Positions 1 through 7,360 of a DNA stretch of 64,000 bases are shown one piece after another. The stretch is from the NCBI RefSeq assembly GCF_019890635.1, contig NZ_JAIOAB010000038.1, positions 1-64,000 on the forward strand, in the 5' to 3' direction. Every line of letters starts with the position of its first letter. Position 1 is the first letter of the stretch. The notes below the pieces were generated by a model. That model was not told the DNA's origin. It saw only the letters and a list, made by a program, of their open reading frames with translations, and searched no databases. This DNA comes from Streptomyces sennicomposti (GTDB lineage Bacteria > Actinomycetota > Actinomycetes > Streptomycetales > Streptomycetaceae). The position numbers and the translations under genes were made by a program.

Positions 1-1011
1 GAACTGCACCGCATGTGCCTGGCCGCGGCCGACCACATCGTCACCGCCGGCCGCTTCGCCGACCTCGGCATCACCGACCCGCACGTCGCCGGGGCGGTCG
101 CCGAGGCCTGGCACCGCCGCGCCGAACTCCCCTCCGTCTACGGCAGGTTCGACCTGCGCTACGACGGCACGGGGCCGGCGAAGATGCTGGAGTACAACGC
201 CGACACCCCCACCTCGCTGGTGGAGGCGGCCTCGCCGCAGTGGTTCTGGATGGAGGACCGCTTCCCCGGCGCCGACCAGTGGAACTCCCTGCACGAACGC
301 CTCGTCGCCGCCTGGCGCAAGCAGGCCCCTCTCCTCCCGCCGGGCAGTCCGCTGCACTTCGCGCACTCCGCCGACGACGAACTCGGCGAGGATCTGATGA
401 CGGTCGCCTACCTCAAGGAGACCGCCGAGCAGGCCGGACTGGCCACCGACTGGATCTCCATGGAGGAGATCGGCTGGGACCCGCTGTCCGGCCGGTTCGT
501 CGACAACGGCCTGCGGTTCATCCGGGCGATCTTCAAGCTCTACCCCTGGGAGTGGCTGACCACCGACCGCTTCGCCGACCACGTCCTGGACACCCTCGAC
601 AACGGCGGCGGCACCGGCTCCACCCTGTGGATCGAGCCCGCCTGGAAGATGCTGCTCAGCAACAAGGCGCTGCTGGCGATCCTGTGGGAGCTGTACCCGG
701 GCCACCCCAACCTGCTCCCCGCCTATCTGGACGGCCCGCGCGAACTGGCGGCCGGCCCCGGCTACGTCGCCAAGCCGCTGCTCGGCCGGGAGGGCGCGGG
801 AGTGACCGTGCACGAGCCGGGCGCCGGCCCGGCCGTGCGCGACGAGCCCTGCTGCTACCAGGCCCTCGCCCCGCTGCCCGCCTTCGACGGCAACCACGTC
901 GTCCTCGGCGCCTGGGTCGTCGGGGACGAGTCCGCCGGGCTCGGCATCCGCGAGTCGTCCGGCCTGATCACCGACGAGTACGCGCGCTTCCTCCCGCACG
1001 TCATCCTCTGA
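1..1011 (+). CDS. Glutathionylspermidine synthase-like ATP-grasp ligase, 5' truncated by window edge
   Basis: The frame is open from the first base and ends at 1011, so the N-terminus lies upstream. The visible 336 residues match the synthetase domain of the glutathionylspermidine synthase family (the YgiC/YjfC type without an amidase half): VYGRFDLRYDG, then LEYNADTPTSL, a glycine-rich nucleotide loop near GREGAGVTV, and a C-terminal GLGIRESSG. Such enzymes form an amide bond using ATP. Streptomycetes make mycothiol rather than glutathione, so the true substrate is probably not glutathione and cannot be read from sequence. A strong hairpin follows at 1033-1069, so this is the end of its transcript. 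Family assignment is firm, role unknown. Confidence 0.85.
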   Translation, partial: ELHRMCLAAADHIVTAGRFADLGITDPHVAGAVAEAWHRRAELPSVYGRFDLRYDGTGPAKMLEYNADTPTSLVEAASPQWFWMEDRFPGADQWNSLHERLVAAWRKQAPLLPPGSPLHFAHSADDELGEDLMTVAYLKETAEQAGLATDWISMEEIGWDPLSGRFVDNGLRFIRAIFKLYPWEWLTTDRFADHVLDTLDNGGGTGSTLWIEPAWKMLLSNKALLAILWELYPGHPNLLPAYLDGPRELAAGPGYVAKPLLGREGAGVTVHEPGAGPAVRDEPCCYQALAPLPAFDGNHVVLGAWVVGDESAGLGIRESSGLITDEYARFLPHVIL

Positions 1012-1032
1012 GCCGTCCGGCCCTGCGCTCCC

Positions 1033-1069
1033 GCGAGGGGCGGTCTCCCACCGGGAGACCGCCCCTCGC
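1033..1069 (+). terminator. Perfect 17-bp hairpin terminator
   Basis: Arms 1033-1049 and 1053-1069 are perfect reverse complements with a 3-nt loop, 22 nt after the stop of the ATP-grasp gene. There is no U-tract, as is usual for Streptomyces hairpin terminators. Confidence 0.8.
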
Positions 1070-1202
1070 CGCGCTTTGAGACTTCCGGGAGCCACTACGC
1101 GCCCACACCGGCCAAAGAACGACACAAAGTCTCAAAGGGCAGCTCAATGAAACAATGGAAACCCAGGCCGATGGAGGTCACAGCCTCCGCGACCCTGCCC
1201 GC

Positions 1203-1260
1203 CCGATGAGGCCTGATGAAGCCCGATGAGGCCTGATGGGGCTGATGGGGCCTGATGGGA
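1203..1260 (+). repeat. Short degenerate GATGAGGCC/GATGGGGCC tandem repeats
   Basis: About six imperfect 9-10 bp units of the type CCCGATGAGG / CCTGATGGGG run up to the ribosome-binding region of the small gene at 1271. Slippage-generated spacer sequence is the likeliest explanation; no function is evident. Confidence 0.5.
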
Positions 1261-1270
1261 GACGACGGAC

Positions 1271-1468
1271 GTGAAGTTCCTGCTGGAGATCACCGTGGAC
1301 GACGCGCGGCCCGCCGAGGAGAAGGCGGCCGAGCTGGGCCGGATCCTGCGCTACTGGGGCGGCAACCTGCACCACTACGCCCTGCGGCCCGGCGACGGCT
1401 CGGCGGTGTACGACTCCGCCTACCGGGAGGTCGGCCGGTGGCGTCTGACCGGGGACGACGGCGCCTGA
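1271..1468 (+). CDS. Small conserved hypothetical protein (65 aa)
   Basis: A GTG start at 1271 is preceded by GGGAG at about 10 nt and opens a 65-codon frame beginning MKFLLEITVDDA and ending RWRLTGDDGA. The protein is acidic and soluble, with no signal peptide or membrane segment. The pattern (a beta-strand MKFLLEI, a charged helix, then a W/Y-rich strand region) suggests a compact alpha-beta fold. Codon third positions are strongly GC, as expected of a real Streptomyces gene. It lies alone between the repeat block and the riboswitch of glyA. I do not recognise a named family. Confidence 0.6.
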   Translation: MKFLLEITVDDARPAEEKAAELGRILRYWGGNLHHYALRPGDGSAVYDSAYREVGRWRLTGDDGA

Positions 1469-1518
1469 GCAGGTGCTCGTATGGTGGACGGCCGCACCGG
1501 GCGGCGCGCGGCGCCCGG

Positions 1519-1524
1519 TAGGCT
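1519..1524 (+). promoter_or_regulatory. Possible -10 element (TAGGCT) for the riboswitch-glyA transcript
   Basis: TAGGCT fits TANNNT and lies 6-7 nt before the first conserved riboswitch helix at 1531, so a transcript starting there would begin at the aptamer. A 7-bp inverted repeat, 1496-1502 with 1513-1519, overlaps its upstream side. No clear -35 hexamer is visible, so this is tentative. Confidence 0.35.
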
Positions 1525-1527
1525 GGC

Positions 1528-1630
1528 GGCGGGCCGTGACTGGCGCGCTGGACCCCGACCAGGGGGTCCGAGGATGGGACGGACCATCGGGGAGCGGCCC
1601 GGCGAATGAACTGTGCCGTGCGCCTGGGCC
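1528..1630 (+). promoter_or_regulatory. ZTP (pfl-motif) riboswitch upstream of glyA
   Basis: The leader contains the conserved elements of the ZTP/ZMP aptamer in order. Helix P1 strand GGGCCG (1531-1536) is followed by TGACTGGCG (1537-1545), with a variable hairpin GGACCCC/GGGGTCC (1550-1556 with 1563-1569). Then comes ACCATCGGGGAG (1583-1594) running into the P1 partner CGGCCC (1595-1600), and finally the distal conserved loop CGCCTGGGC (1621-1629). This class senses ZTP/ZMP, which build up when 10-formyl-tetrahydrofolate is short, and typically controls folate one-carbon genes such as glyA. The aptamer ends about 40 nt before the glyA ATG, leaving room for an expression platform over the GGAGG ribosome site. 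Identified by eye from the motif. Confidence 0.85.
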
Positions 1631-1670
1631 GTACCGTGAACGCCGAACGCCACGTCCGGAGGTCCTAGAG

Positions 1671-3116
1671 ATGTCTGCGCCCCTCTCCACCGAGTCCACC
1701 GCCTTCCGCGCCGCACTCGACGTGATCCGCGCCGTCGAGCCGCGCGTCGCCGACGCCATCGGCCAGGAGGTCGCCGACCAGCGCGAGATGCTCAAGCTGA
1801 TCGCCTCGGAGAACTACGCCTCCCCGGCCACCCTCCTCGCGATGGGCAACTGGTTCAGCGACAAGTACGCCGAGGGCACCGTCGGCCGCCGCTTCTACGC
1901 CGGCTGCCGCAACGTGGACACCGTCGAGTCGCTGGCCGCCGAGCACGCCAAGGAGCTGTTCGGCGCCCGCCACGCCTACGTCCAGCCGCACTCGGGCATC
2001 GACGCCAACCTCGTCGCCTTCTGGGCCGTCCTCGCCGACCGCGTCGAGGCGCCCTTCCTGCGGAAGACCGGCGTCCGCCAGATCAACGACCTCTCCGAGG
2101 CCGACTGGGCCGAGCTGCGCCAGGCGTTCGGCAACCAGCGCATGCTGGGCATGTCCCTGGACGCCGGCGGCCACCTCACCCACGGCTTCCGCCCGAACAT
2201 CTCCGGCAAGATGTTCGACCAGCGCTCCTACGGCACCGACCCGGCCACCGGCCTGATCGACTACGACGCGCTGCGCGCCCAGGCCCGCGAGTTCAAGCCG
2301 CTGATCCTCGTGGCGGGCTACTCGGCCTACCCCCGGCTGGTGAACTTCCGGATCATGCGCGAGATCGCCGACGAGGTCGGCGCCACGCTGATGGTGGACA
2401 TGGCGCACTTCGCGGGCCTGGTCGCCGGCAAGGTCCTCACCGGCGACTTCGACCCGGTGCCGCACGCGCAGATCGTCACCACCACCACCCACAAGTCGCT
2501 GCGCGGCCCGCGCGGCGGCATGGTGCTGTGCGACGACTCGCTCAAGGACCAGGTGGACCGCGGCTGCCCGATGGTGCTCGGCGGTCCGCTGCCGCACGTC
2601 ATGGCCGCCAAGGCCGTCGCCCTGGCCGAGGCCCGGCAGCCCGCCTTCCAGGACTACGCCCGGCGGATCGTGGACAACTCCCGCGCGCTCGCCGAGGGCC
2701 TGACGCGCCGTGGCGCCACTCTGGTCACCGGGGGCACGGACAACCACCTCAACCTGATCGACGTGGCCTCCTCCTACGGTCTCACCGGCCGCCAGGCCGA
2801 GGCCGCGCTGCTGGACTCCGGCATCGTCACCAACCGCAACGCCATCCCGGCCGACCCGAACGGCGCCTGGTACACCTCCGGCATCCGCGTCGGCACCCCG
2901 GCGCTGACCACCCGCGGCCTCGGCGCCGCCGAGATGGACGAGGTGGCCGGCCTGATCGACCGCGTCCTGACCACCACCGAGCCCGGCATCACCGGCAAGG
3001 GCGCGCCGTCCAAGGCGCAGCACGTCCTCGACCCGAAGATCGCGGACGAGATCTCCCAGCGGGCCACGGACCTGGTCGCCGCCTTCCCGCTCTACCCGGA
3101 GATCGACCTCGGCTGA
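1671..3116 (+). CDS. glyA: Serine hydroxymethyltransferase
   Basis: This 481-residue PLP enzyme interconverts serine and glycine while charging tetrahydrofolate to 5,10-methylene-THF, the main cytosolic one-carbon source. The family core is intact: LIASENYASPA near the N-terminus, VQPHSGIDANL, the DMAHFAGLVAG region, and the PLP-lysine site TTTTHKSLRGPRGG. The frame is open for 66 codons further upstream, but ATG 1671 is chosen because GGAGG lies 7-9 nt before it and MSAPLSTES starts where homologues start. Length is longer than the E. coli enzyme (417) and contains an insert typical of this actinobacterial subtype. Expression is probably set by the ZTP riboswitch in the leader, linking the enzyme to folate status. 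Confidence 0.95.
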   Translation: MSAPLSTESTAFRAALDVIRAVEPRVADAIGQEVADQREMLKLIASENYASPATLLAMGNWFSDKYAEGTVGRRFYAGCRNVDTVESLAAEHAKELFGARHAYVQPHSGIDANLVAFWAVLADRVEAPFLRKTGVRQINDLSEADWAELRQAFGNQRMLGMSLDAGGHLTHGFRPNISGKMFDQRSYGTDPATGLIDYDALRAQAREFKPLILVAGYSAYPRLVNFRIMREIADEVGATLMVDMAHFAGLVAGKVLTGDFDPVPHAQIVTTTTHKSLRGPRGGMVLCDDSLKDQVDRGCPMVLGGPLPHVMAAKAVALAEARQPAFQDYARRIVDNSRALAEGLTRRGATLVTGGTDNHLNLIDVASSYGLTGRQAEAALLDSGIVTNRNAIPADPNGAWYTSGIRVGTPALTTRGLGAAEMDEVAGLIDRVLTTTEPGITGKGAPSKAQHVLDPKIADEISQRATDLVAAFPLYPEIDLG

Positions 3117-3220
3117 GCCCCCGGCCCCGAACCCCCGGCCTCCGCGGCGACCGACCCGGGCCGAGTCCCCGCCCCCCGGAGACCGGCCCGGGGCCGACCC
3201 GCCCCGGCCTCCGCGCGCGG

Positions 3221-3268
3221 CGGTCCGCCACCCCGGCGGTCCGCCACCCCGGCGGACCGCCACCCCGG
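3221..3268 (+). repeat. Three tandem 16-bp units in the glyA-trpS spacer
   Basis: CGGTCCGCCACCCCGG is repeated three times (third copy with T to A). Each unit is also partly self-complementary, so the RNA would fold strongly. It lies about 100 nt after the glyA stop and may serve as a terminator-like structure. Confidence 0.6.
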
Positions 3269-3321
3269 CGGTCAGCCGGGGCGCGCGGCGCGTCCGGCCG
3301 CGCGCCCCGGCTGCACGGTCC

Positions 3322-3371
3322 GGCCGCACCGGCCGCCCGGCCGCACCGGCCGCACCGGCCGCACCGGCCGC
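3322..3371 (+). repeat. GGCCGCACC tandem array in the glyA-trpS spacer
   Basis: Five to six 9-bp units of GGCCGCACC (one GGCCGCCC) follow the 16-bp array. The 416-nt spacer 3117-3532 holds these two arrays and no credible gene; its remaining sequence is C/G low complexity. Confidence 0.55.
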
Positions 3372-3532
3372 GCCGCCGCCCGGCGGCCTCGCTCGGCCGT
3401 ACCGCCCGGCGGCACCACCCGGCGGCACCGCCTGGCCTCCCGCCCGGCGGCCGGCCCCGTCCCGTGCCCGTCCGCCTTCGCGGGCGGAAACCCGGCCCGG
3501 CGGGGGCGGCGGTCAATGAGAGAATGGTGAGC

Positions 3533-4546
3533 ATGGCCACTGATCGACCTCGCGTGCTCTCCGGAATCCAGCCCACCGCAGGCTCGTTCCACCTCGGCAA
3601 CTACCTCGGCGCCGTACGCCAGTGGGTGTCCCTGCAGGAGAGCCACGACGCGTTCTACATGCTCGCCGACCTGCACGCGATCACGGTCGCGCAGGACCCG
3701 GCCGAGCTGCGCGCCAACACCCGGGTGGCCGCCGCCCAGCTCTTGGCCGCCGGGCTGGACCCGGACCGCTGCACGCTGTTCGTCCAGAGCCATGTGCCCG
3801 AGCACGCCCAGCTCGCCTGGGTGATGAACTGCCTCACCGGCTTCGGCGAGGCCGGCCGGATGACCCAGTTCAAGGACAAGTCCGCCAAGCAGGGCGCCGA
3901 CCGCACCTCCGTCGGCCTGTTCACGTACCCGATCCTGCAGGTCGCCGACATCCTGCTCTACCAGGCGCACGAGGTGCCGGTGGGCGAGGACCAGCGCCAG
4001 CACATCGAGCTGACCCGCGACCTGGCCGAGCGCTTCAACGGCCGCTACGGCGACACCTTCACCGTCCCCAAGGCGTACATCCTCAAGGAGACGGCGAAGA
4101 TCTACGACCTCCAGGAGCCGACCGCCAAGATGAGCAAGTCGGCGTCCACGCCGAAGGGCCTCATCAACCTGCTGGACGACCCGAAGGCCACCGCGAAGAA
4201 GGTGAAGAGCGCGGTCACCGACACGGACACCGTGATCCGCTACGACCCGGAGACCAAGGCCGGCGTCAGCAACCTCCTCACGATCTACTCCACCCTCACG
4301 GGCACGGGTATCGGCGAACTGGAGGAGAAGTACGCCGGCAAGGGCTACGGTGCGCTCAAGACGGACCTTGCCGAGATCATGGTCGAGTTCGTGACGCCGT
4401 TCAGGGAGCAGACCCAGCAGTACCTGGACGACCCGGAGACGCTGGACTCGATCCTGGCCAAGGGCGCGGAGAAGGCGCGTACGGTCGCCGCGGAGACCCT
4501 CGCCCAGGCGTACGCGAAGGTGGGCTTCCTGCCCGCCAAGCACTGA
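3533..4546 (+). CDS. trpS: Tryptophanyl-tRNA synthetase
   Basis: Class Ic aminoacyl-tRNA synthetase that charges tRNA-Trp in the cytosol. The HIGH-type ATP motif appears as HLGN (FHLGNYLGA, about residue 20) and the KMSKS loop as AKMSKSAS. Length (337 residues) is normal for the family, and the C-terminus REQTQQYLDDPETL...AYAKVGFLP is complete. An in-frame ATG also lies at 3524; 3533 is preferred because homologues start at MATDRPRVLSGIQP. Neither start has a strong ribosome site (GGTGAG sits directly before 3533). Streptomycetes often carry a second, antibiotic-resistant TrpS; nothing here decides which one this is, though the core-genome setting favours the housekeeping enzyme. Confidence 0.95.
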   Translation: MATDRPRVLSGIQPTAGSFHLGNYLGAVRQWVSLQESHDAFYMLADLHAITVAQDPAELRANTRVAAAQLLAAGLDPDRCTLFVQSHVPEHAQLAWVMNCLTGFGEAGRMTQFKDKSAKQGADRTSVGLFTYPILQVADILLYQAHEVPVGEDQRQHIELTRDLAERFNGRYGDTFTVPKAYILKETAKIYDLQEPTAKMSKSASTPKGLINLLDDPKATAKKVKSAVTDTDTVIRYDPETKAGVSNLLTIYSTLTGTGIGELEEKYAGKGYGALKTDLAEIMVEFVTPFREQTQQYLDDPETLDSILAKGAEKARTVAAETLAQAYAKVGFLPAKH

Positions 4547-4726
4547 TCCGCCCGGGCGCACCACCGCTCGCCCGGCGGCCCGCGCAGAGCGCTGCACATC
4601 ACTGCCGCCGCGCCTGCCGCCGGCGCGCCCGTGGCCGTACAGTCGGAAGCCGGACGGCCGGACGAAACGGCCGGGACCCGAACGGTCGGGGCGAAACGGC
4701 CGGGTGCGCGGCGGGAGACGGCGCCC

Positions 4727-4758
4727 GGTACGACGACAGACCATCGGTACGACGACAG
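4727..4758 (+). repeat. Direct repeat GGTACGACGACAG before the RNA-ligase-like gene
   Basis: Two exact 13-bp copies (4727-4739 and 4746-4758) lie just ahead of the GTG at 4767; the second includes the start of the AGGAG ribosome site. They could be a tandem binding site or simple duplication. The rest of the 4547-4766 spacer has further near-repeats (ACGAAACGGCCGGG twice). Confidence 0.4.
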
Positions 4759-4766
4759 GAGACGAC

Positions 4767-5348
4767 GTGGGGACCGTAACGATCGGCGTGTCGATCGCGG
4801 TCCCGGAGCCTCACGGCAGCCTGCTCCAGGAGCGGCGCGCGGGCTTCGGTGACGCCGCGGCTCACAGCATCCCCACGCATGTCACGCTGCTGCCGCCGAC
4901 CGAGGTGGAGGCCGCCGAGCTGCCCGCCGTCGAGGCCCATCTGACCGAGGTGGCCACCGCCGGACGGCCCTTCACGATGCGGCTGTCGGGCACGGACACC
5001 TTCCGGCCGCTGTCGCCGGTGGTGTACGTCCGGGTCGTCGCGGGCGCCGAGGAGTGCACCCGGCTCCAGCAGCGGGTCCGGGCCGCCTCCGGGCCGCTGG
5101 CGCGCGAACTCCAGTTCCCCTACCACCCGCACGTCACGGTGGCGCACGGCATCGACGAGGCGGCGATGGACCGCGCCCAGAAGGAGCTGGCCGGCTACCG
5201 GGCCGAGTGGCCCTGCACCGGCTTCGCCCTCCACCGGCAGGACGCGGCCGGGGTGTGGCACAAGCTGCGCGAGTTCGCCTTCGGCGGCCACGGCACGGTC
5301 CCGCCCCAGGCGGCCCCCGCCGACCACGGCACGCTCCCGGCCCGCTGA
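4767..5348 (+). CDS. 2'-5' RNA ligase / 2H phosphoesterase superfamily protein
   Basis: This 193-residue protein carries the two HxTx catalytic motifs that define 2H phosphoesterases: HVTL (in SIPTHVTLLPPT, about residue 36) and HVTV (in YHPHVTVAHG, about residue 130). Members ligate or hydrolyse 2',5' or cyclic 2',3' phosphodiester bonds in RNA or nucleotides; the physiological substrate of the Streptomyces group is not known. The GTG start at 4767 has AGGAG five nt upstream. A C-terminal tail after HKLREFAFGGHG is low complexity. It follows trpS in the same direction but is separated by about 220 nt, so it may have its own promoter. Confidence 0.85.
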   Translation: MGTVTIGVSIAVPEPHGSLLQERRAGFGDAAAHSIPTHVTLLPPTEVEAAELPAVEAHLTEVATAGRPFTMRLSGTDTFRPLSPVVYVRVVAGAEECTRLQQRVRAASGPLARELQFPYHPHVTVAHGIDEAAMDRAQKELAGYRAEWPCTGFALHRQDAAGVWHKLREFAFGGHGTVPPQAAPADHGTLPAR

Positions 5349-5434
5349 GCCCCCGCAGCCTCCCCGCCCGCCGAGGAACCCCCGCGCGGCAGGCGGCCCC
5401 CGGCCCGCACCCTCGCGACGGCAGCCCCGCCCCC

Positions 5435-5612
5435 ACAGCGGCAGCCGCCTCCACAGTGGCTGTCGTCCTCACAGCGGCTGCCCCCTACAGCGGAAGCCGT
5501 CCCTGCAGCGGCAGCCGTCCCCACAGCGGCAGCCGCCTCCACAGCGGCTGTCGTCCTCGCAGCGGCTGCCGCCTCCACAGCGGCAGCCGTCCCTACAGCG
5601 GCAGCCGCCGGT
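5435..5612 (+). repeat. About ten tandem 18-bp repeats between convergent genes
   Basis: Units of the type ACAGCGGCAGCCGTCCCC, with CTG/CAG and CC/TC variants, repeat nearly ten times head to tail without spacers. They run across the space between the 2H phosphoesterase and the DprE2-like gene and overlap the last 20 bases of the latter (stop at 5593). The variable spelling shows old divergence. A CRISPR is excluded because there are no unique spacers. Confidence 0.8.
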
Positions 5613-6351
5613 ACAGCGCCCGTGGCAGATGCCGCAGCGCCGCCGTCACCACGCGCAGCGCCCCCGGCACCCACACGCTCTCCGAGCGCCGCCGCAGCCC
5701 CAGCTCGACGGCCGTGGCGACCTCCTCCGGAGTGCAGGCGAGCAGCGGCGTCCGGCGGGCGGAGCCCGGGCGCACGATGTCGGGGCGGACGACCATGACG
5801 TGCACGCCCGTGCCGTACAGGGCGTCGCCGAGGCCCTGTGCGAACACGTCCAGGCCGGCCTTGCTGGAGCCGTAGAGGAAGTCGGAGCGGCGGGCCCGCT
5901 CGGCGGCGGCGGCCGACAGCACGACCAGCGAGCCGTAACCCTGCTGTTGCAGCAGCCGCCCCGCGATCAGCCCGGCGGAGACCGCCCCCGTGTAGTTGGT
6001 CTGCGCGAGGCGCACCGCGGCCGGCGGGTCGCGCTCGTCGTAGGCCTGGTCGCCGTGGATGCCGAAGGCCAGCAGGACCATGTCGATCCCGCCCTCGGCG
6101 AACACCTTGCCGAGCGCCCTCTCGTGGTCGCCGGTGTCCAGCGCGTCGAAGTCGACGGTGCGCACCTCGGCGCCGAGGGTGCGCAAGTGCGCGGCGGCCT
6201 CGGCCAGTTCGGGCGAGGCCCGGGCCGCCAGCCAGACCGTGCGGATGCGGCGCGCGATGAGCCGGCGGGCGGTGGCCAGCGCGATCTGGGACGTGCCGCC
6301 GAGGACGAGCAGGGACCGGGGGAGACGGGCGGGACCGGAGGCGTTCTTCAC
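5593..6351 (-). CDS. DprE2-like short-chain dehydrogenase
   Basis: A 252-residue SDR closely resembling mycobacterial DprE2, the NADH-dependent reductase that with DprE1 epimerises decaprenyl-phospho-ribose to the arabinose donor. Seen here: nucleotide loop LLVLGGTSQIA, the typical DFDALDTGDHE segment, LLAFGIHGDQ, the catalytic Ser region VVLSAAAAERARRSDF and the YGSSKAG (YxxxK) motif, and the ending LRHLPRALYRRLPL shared with DprE2. The GTG at 6351 is the only start that fits the SDR N-terminus. No DprE1 partner is in the window, and Streptomyces walls lack arabinogalactan, so the substrate may be another polyprenyl-sugar. It is divergent from the YihY gene with 85 nt between starts. Confidence 0.85.
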   Translation of the reverse strand: MKNASGPARLPRSLLVLGGTSQIALATARRLIARRIRTVWLAARASPELAEAAAHLRTLGAEVRTVDFDALDTGDHERALGKVFAEGGIDMVLLAFGIHGDQAYDERDPPAAVRLAQTNYTGAVSAGLIAGRLLQQQGYGSLVVLSAAAAERARRSDFLYGSSKAGLDVFAQGLGDALYGTGVHVMVVRPDIVRPGSARRTPLLACTPEEVATAVELGLRRRSESVWVPGALRVVTAALRHLPRALYRRLPL

Positions 6352-6436
6352 GGCAGCCGACTGTATCGTCCGGTTATGCGCGGTTTGTCGCAGAAACGCT
6401 GTGTTGACGCGTGCGTTGAGGGGGAACGGTCGGATC

Positions 6437-7360
6437 ATGGACTGGCTGAAGAGGCTCCCGGTCGTCGGCCCCTGGCTGGCGCGGCTGATGCTCACGCACG
6501 CGTGGCGGTCGTACGAGCGCCTGGACCGGGTGAAGTGGACGCGGCTGGCCGCCGCCATGACGTTCGTCAGCTTCGTCGCGCTCTTCCCGCTGCTGACGGT
6601 GGCCGCCGCGGTCGGCGCCGCGACCCTCAGCGGGGCCCAGCAGCGCACCCTGGAGGGCAAGATCGCCCAGCAGTTCCCGGGGCTCGGCAACGAACTCGAC
6701 ATCGCCTCCCTGGCGCAGAACGCCGGCACGGTCGGGATCATCGCCGGCGCCGTGCTGCTGCTGACCGGCGTCAACTGGGTGGGCCAGGTGCGCGACTGCC
6801 TGCGCGCGGTGTGGGAGCTGGCCGACCCGGACGAGAACCCGATCCTGGCCCGGCTGAAGGACGCGGGCGTCCTCGTCGGCCTCGGCGGCGCGGTGCTGGT
6901 CACCTTCGCCGCCTCCGCCGTCGCCTCGGCCGCCGTGGGCTGGGTGTCGCGCCAGATCGGCCTGGACGAACACGGCTGGGGCAGCGTGGTGTTGCGCGTC
7001 GCCGCGTTCGTCGTCGCCGTCCTGGCGGACTTCCTGGTGCTTTTGTACGTCCTGACGCTGCTGCCCGGCGTCGAGCCGCCCCGCCGCCGGCTGCTGGTCG
7101 CCGCGCTGGTCGGCGCGGTCGGCTTCGAGCTGCTCAAGCTCCTGCTGAGCGGCTACATCCAGGGCGTGGCGGCGAAGAACATGTACGGCGCGTTCGGCGT
7201 CCCGGTCGCCCTGCTGCTGTGGATCAACTTCACCTGCAAGCTGGTGCTGTACTGCGCGGCCTGGACGGCGACCGGCAGCAAGGCGGACCCGGGCGGGGCG
7301 GGGGCGGTCAGGGACGGGGGCGGCGGCGCACCAGGTCCGGCAGTGGCCAGCGCCGGTTGA
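6437..7360 (+). CDS. YihY/virulence factor BrkB family membrane protein
   Basis: A 307-residue integral membrane protein with about six hydrophobic segments (TFVSFVALFPLLTVAAAVGA, IIAGAVLLLTGVNWVGQV, VGLGGAVLVTFAASAVASA, VVAVLADFLVLLYVLTLLPG, LVAALVGAVGFELLKLLLS, VALLLWINFTCKLVLYCAAW), the pattern of YihY/BrkB proteins once mis-called RNase BN. Transport function is presumed but unproven. ATG 6437 is chosen because MDWLKRLPVVGPWLARL is the conserved N-terminus; GAGGGGG lies 12 nt upstream, and an in-frame TTG at 6416 is the alternative. The last 53 bases overlap the 3' end of the convergent carboxypeptidase gene. Confidence 0.85.
   Translation: MDWLKRLPVVGPWLARLMLTHAWRSYERLDRVKWTRLAAAMTFVSFVALFPLLTVAAAVGAATLSGAQQRTLEGKIAQQFPGLGNELDIASLAQNAGTVGIIAGAVLLLTGVNWVGQVRDCLRAVWELADPDENPILARLKDAGVLVGLGGAVLVTFAASAVASAAVGWVSRQIGLDEHGWGSVVLRVAAFVVAVLADFLVLLYVLTLLPGVEPPRRRLLVAALVGAVGFELLKLLLSGYIQGVAAKNMYGAFGVPVALLLWINFTCKLVLYCAAWTATGSKADPGGAGAVRDGGGGAPGPAVASAG

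Noticed and set aside
5435..5612. Possible CRISPR array
   Set aside because: Repeats are directly adjacent and degenerate, without spacers of regular unique sequence, and no cas gene is near.
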